Assembly (NCBI GenBank): GCA_910588885.1
Contig: CAJUSQ010000142.1
Location: 1 to 6,699 of the forward strand
Length of the DNA stretch: 6,699 bases
Direction: 5' to 3'
Origin: an uncultured Lachnospiraceae bacterium
GTDB taxonomy: Bacteria; Bacillota; Clostridia; Lachnospirales; Lachnospiraceae
Below the pieces are notes generated by a model. The model did no database searches. It had not been told where the DNA came from and saw only the letters and a program-made list of their open reading frames with translations. The number at the start of each line of letters is the position of its first letter. The stretch's first letter is position 1. A program made the position numbers and the translations under genes. Positions 4,623-6,699 of this stretch are shown here, in pieces.

Positions 4623-6699
4623 CTAGGGACGGTTCCAGCTTTCGTCAATGCCGTCCCCCTTCCACTGGTTCTGATCCTCGGAATACCCCTCAACCAGCAA
4701 ATACTGATACTGGCTGGCCGTCTTTAAGGCATTATAGGCATAACGCAGGGGAATCCGCTTCCGGTTCCGCTCGGGGCTTCCCGGCTCCGCCAGAAAAACC
4801 GTGTCGCTTTCCTCGTCGTAAAGCCAGAGGTTTACATAATGTCCTGCCGTCTTGGTCCAATACGTATCGTCGTTGCTGCTGCAGACCAGGACAACAGCCG
4901 TAAGCCCCCGCTTAATTTCCTCCTGAAACGCCTCGTATGTGCCGGGTTTGTTATACAGGCCGCATTCCATGCCGCACTGACGAAGCACCTTTTTCATCAT
5001 TTCCCAGCCAATGGCCCCGGTACCGTAGCTGGGCGTATAATTGGCCGTTTCCTTAGCATAGCCCAGCATGTCCCAGGGAGAAACCTCATAGGGGGACAGG
5101 GTATCGTACACATTGGCCATACAGCAAAGGCCGCAGCCGAAATTCCCGAAAAAATTCCGCTGCTCGTTAAAATAGCACCATTCCCCGGACCAGGCAATCC
5201 CGGACTCCCAGGAGCGCGGCCCCTGCAGGAACGAGTACACCGAGCTTTCACTTAACTGGGGCCTTTCGATCCTCTCCCCTGCCATAATCTGGCTTAGGGG
5301 CTTATGGATGCCTACATATAAAATATCCTCATTCTGCAGCTTAGGCACGGAAAAGCCCTGGGCCACCCTGTCTTCAAAGGTTTGTTCCGTCCTGTTTTTT
5401 CCAAGATAGACCGCCCCCACTACAAGGGCCGCCAGTAAAACGCCGATTCCCGTCTTAATCAGGGCGCCCCTTCCCGGGAGCGGAAGCGCCTTTTCCCTGG
5501 AAAAGGGAAAGCGGTATCCCGCCCTCTGGGATTTCGGCACCTCCAGGACAATGCTTTTCCCGTTGGGCTGTACCTCCATCTGATAGACGGATACCTCCCC
5601 GGGAGCGGACAAATCCTCCTTTTCCAGGCCAAGACGTTTCAAAAACCCGGCATCCGTACGGCGCTGGGCCAAAAGGGCCATACGGTACAGTTCATTCCAT
5701 TTTTCGGCAAATCCGCTGCCGTGGGTGCTGATTACAAGCCTGACGCCTTTGTTGCTTAACCGGTTCAGCAGACAGGCCAGGTCAAACAGCCTGTCCCCGT
5801 CCAGGCCGAGATCCGTTTCGTCTATGAACAAACGTTCGATCCTGTTTTTCCCGGTGAGGGCCAGGGAAAAACCCATCACGGATTGTATGCCCGGGGAAGA
5901 CAGCTTCAGCGGAATTACCTTGCCGTTCCTGGGCTGGTAAAAATATTCCCGGCGGCTGTTTACGCTGATCCGGCCTTCCAAGAGCCTGTCCTCCAGAAGC
6001 CGCAGCTCTTCTTCATACTTCTGGGCCGTTTCCTCCACCCGTCCATAGTCCTGGAGAAAATGCAGATATCCTCTGACAGACCGGGGCAGCCACTGATAGG
6101 CTTCCTTTCCGAAGCTGTCCGTAAAAAGCCCGACTCTGGAATCCGGCAGAAACAAGCCTCCGCATTTTAAAATCCCATCCAGGGCGGTACGCACCAGGGC
6201 AGCCCTGGAATTCGTGGACACGCTTTTCATGGAAACACTTTCCGCGGTCCTGGTCTCCGTATTATATTTTAAAATAATAAACTTCTTCCCCCGGGCCGGC
6301 ATATTCAGCTCCTCTACCAGGGCAATCAGTACATCATGGTTCAGATAATCCCGGATGCTTTTGATATCTTCTCCGGAATATATCTCATATACATAATTTT
6401 CCTCTATCGTAAACGCAATGTATAATCTTCCGATGGGAATCTCCCTGCCGAAAATCTCCCGGACAATGGCCTCTTTCTGCATATGCAGCTTTTCATTGAT
6501 ATAGGCGGCCAGCCGGGCGGCACTCTGGCCGGAAATCACATATTTTTCCCGCTCCATCAGCATAACCGCCATGTCCCGGTCGATCAATTCCAAAACCCGG
6601 GCGCTCACACCCTCAATCAGCTGCATCAGCATGGTCTTCCCGCAGTTGTTCGGTCCGGTCAGAAGGGTATAATGATTCATACAAAGCTTTGCACATTCT
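4623..6699 (-). CDS. ABC-type/AAA ATPase fused through one TM helix to a C39-like cysteine peptidase (5' end outside window)
   Basis: Function not established; I know of no named member with this fusion. Numbering is from the first ATG in view (6680), giving 685 residues. ATPase domain (about 1-375): Walker A GPNNCGKT (9-16), a SMC/AAA_21-like signature region LSSPGIQS (260-267), Walker B RLFIDETDLGLD (283-294) with acidic pair D287/E288, and switch histidine in VISTHGS (H320). This places it near RecF/OLD/AAA_15-type ATPases. A basic stretch (383-409) precedes one hydrophobic helix (about 408-426), predicting cytoplasmic ATPase and external C-terminus. Residues about 450-668 resemble peptidase C39_2: Q507, FGCGLCC with likely nucleophile C516, GHYVNLWLYD with H614, then VFLAEPG where Glu632 stands at the usual Asp/Asn. 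The frame stays open upstream to the window edge, the ATG at 6680 has no Shine-Dalgarno sequence, and only 8 residues precede Walker A, so the real start is likely outside. Separated by 188 nt and a promoter from deoD, so probably a different transcription unit. Domain calls are solid by motif; role is unknown. Confidence 0.85.
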   Translation of the reverse strand, partial: ECAKLCMNHYTLLTGPNNCGKTMLMQLIEGVSARVLELIDRDMAVMLMEREKYVISGQSAARLAAYINEKLHMQKEAIVREIFGREIPIGRLYIAFTIEENYVYEIYSGEDIKSIRDYLNHDVLIALVEELNMPARGKKFIILKYNTETRTAESVSMKSVSTNSRAALVRTALDGILKCGGLFLPDSRVGLFTDSFGKEAYQWLPRSVRGYLHFLQDYGRVEETAQKYEEELRLLEDRLLEGRISVNSRREYFYQPRNGKVIPLKLSSPGIQSVMGFSLALTGKNRIERLFIDETDLGLDGDRLFDLACLLNRLSNKGVRLVISTHGSGFAEKWNELYRMALLAQRRTDAGFLKRLGLEKEDLSAPGEVSVYQMEVQPNGKSIVLEVPKSQRAGYRFPFSREKALPLPGRGALIKTGIGVLLAALVVGAVYLGKNRTEQTFEDRVAQGFSVPKLQNEDILYVGIHKPLSQIMAGERIERPQLSESSVYSFLQGPRSWESGIAWSGEWCYFNEQRNFFGNFGCGLCCMANVYDTLSPYEVSPWDMLGYAKETANYTPSYGTGAIGWEMMKKVLRQCGMECGLYNKPGTYEAFQEEIKRGLTAVVLVCSSNDDTYWTKTAGHYVNLWLYDEESDTVFLAEPGSPERNRKRIPLRYAYNALKTASQYQYLLVEGYSEDQNQWKGDGIDESWNRP

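Noticed and set aside
5560..5600. Possibility that the ATPase and peptidase are two genes with an internal start (Met368)
   Set aside because: The frame has no stop between the halves, and the nearest purine-rich GGGGAGG is about 14 nt from the internal ATG, too far for a normal start.
1..6699. CRISPR arrays, tRNA or rRNA genes, insertion sequences
   Set aside because: No regularly spaced repeats, tRNA-like cloverleaf, rRNA stretches, transposase motifs or terminal inverted repeats were seen on either strand.

Overview
The window looks like chromosomal DNA from a Gram-positive clostridium, most likely Lachnospiraceae-like. Base composition is fairly balanced. Four of the five genes have a strong Shine-Dalgarno (SD) sequence, mostly AAGGAG(G), placed about 6 nt before the start. 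The substrate-binding protein is a lipoprotein with a Gram-positive style linker. The C39-like peptidase domain resembles, from memory, proteins common in gut Lachnospiraceae. The taxonomy is inference. All five genes read on the minus strand, so transcription runs from the right edge to the left edge.

Region 1 (4623-6699, open at the right edge) encodes an unusual protein. An RecF/OLD/AAA_21-like ABC-type ATPase domain is followed by one predicted transmembrane helix and then a C39-like cysteine peptidase domain that the charge pattern places outside the cell. This is the most interesting object in the window. Its true start is probably beyond the right edge.

Region 2 (4435-4622) is a non-coding spacer. 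It holds a good sigma-A-type promoter (TTGTAA-17-TATGAT with an extended -10 TG), an imperfect palindrome over the -35 element, and an approximately 80-nt leader with several possible stems.

Region 3 (1-4434) is a nucleoside uptake and salvage operon: deoD (hexameric-type purine nucleoside phosphorylase), a BMP/PnrA-family lipoprotein, a double-domain ABC ATPase (YufO/NupO type), and the first of two expected permeases (YufP/NupP type), which runs off the left edge. The lipoprotein captures nucleosides, the ABC transporter imports them, and DeoD splits purine (deoxy)nucleosides into base and (deoxy)ribose-1-phosphate. The 174-nt gap between the lipoprotein and ATPase genes is structured: a 17-bp terminator-like hairpin, a tandem 10-bp repeat and a further stem before the ribosome binding site. 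This suggests that lipoprotein and membrane components are made in different amounts.
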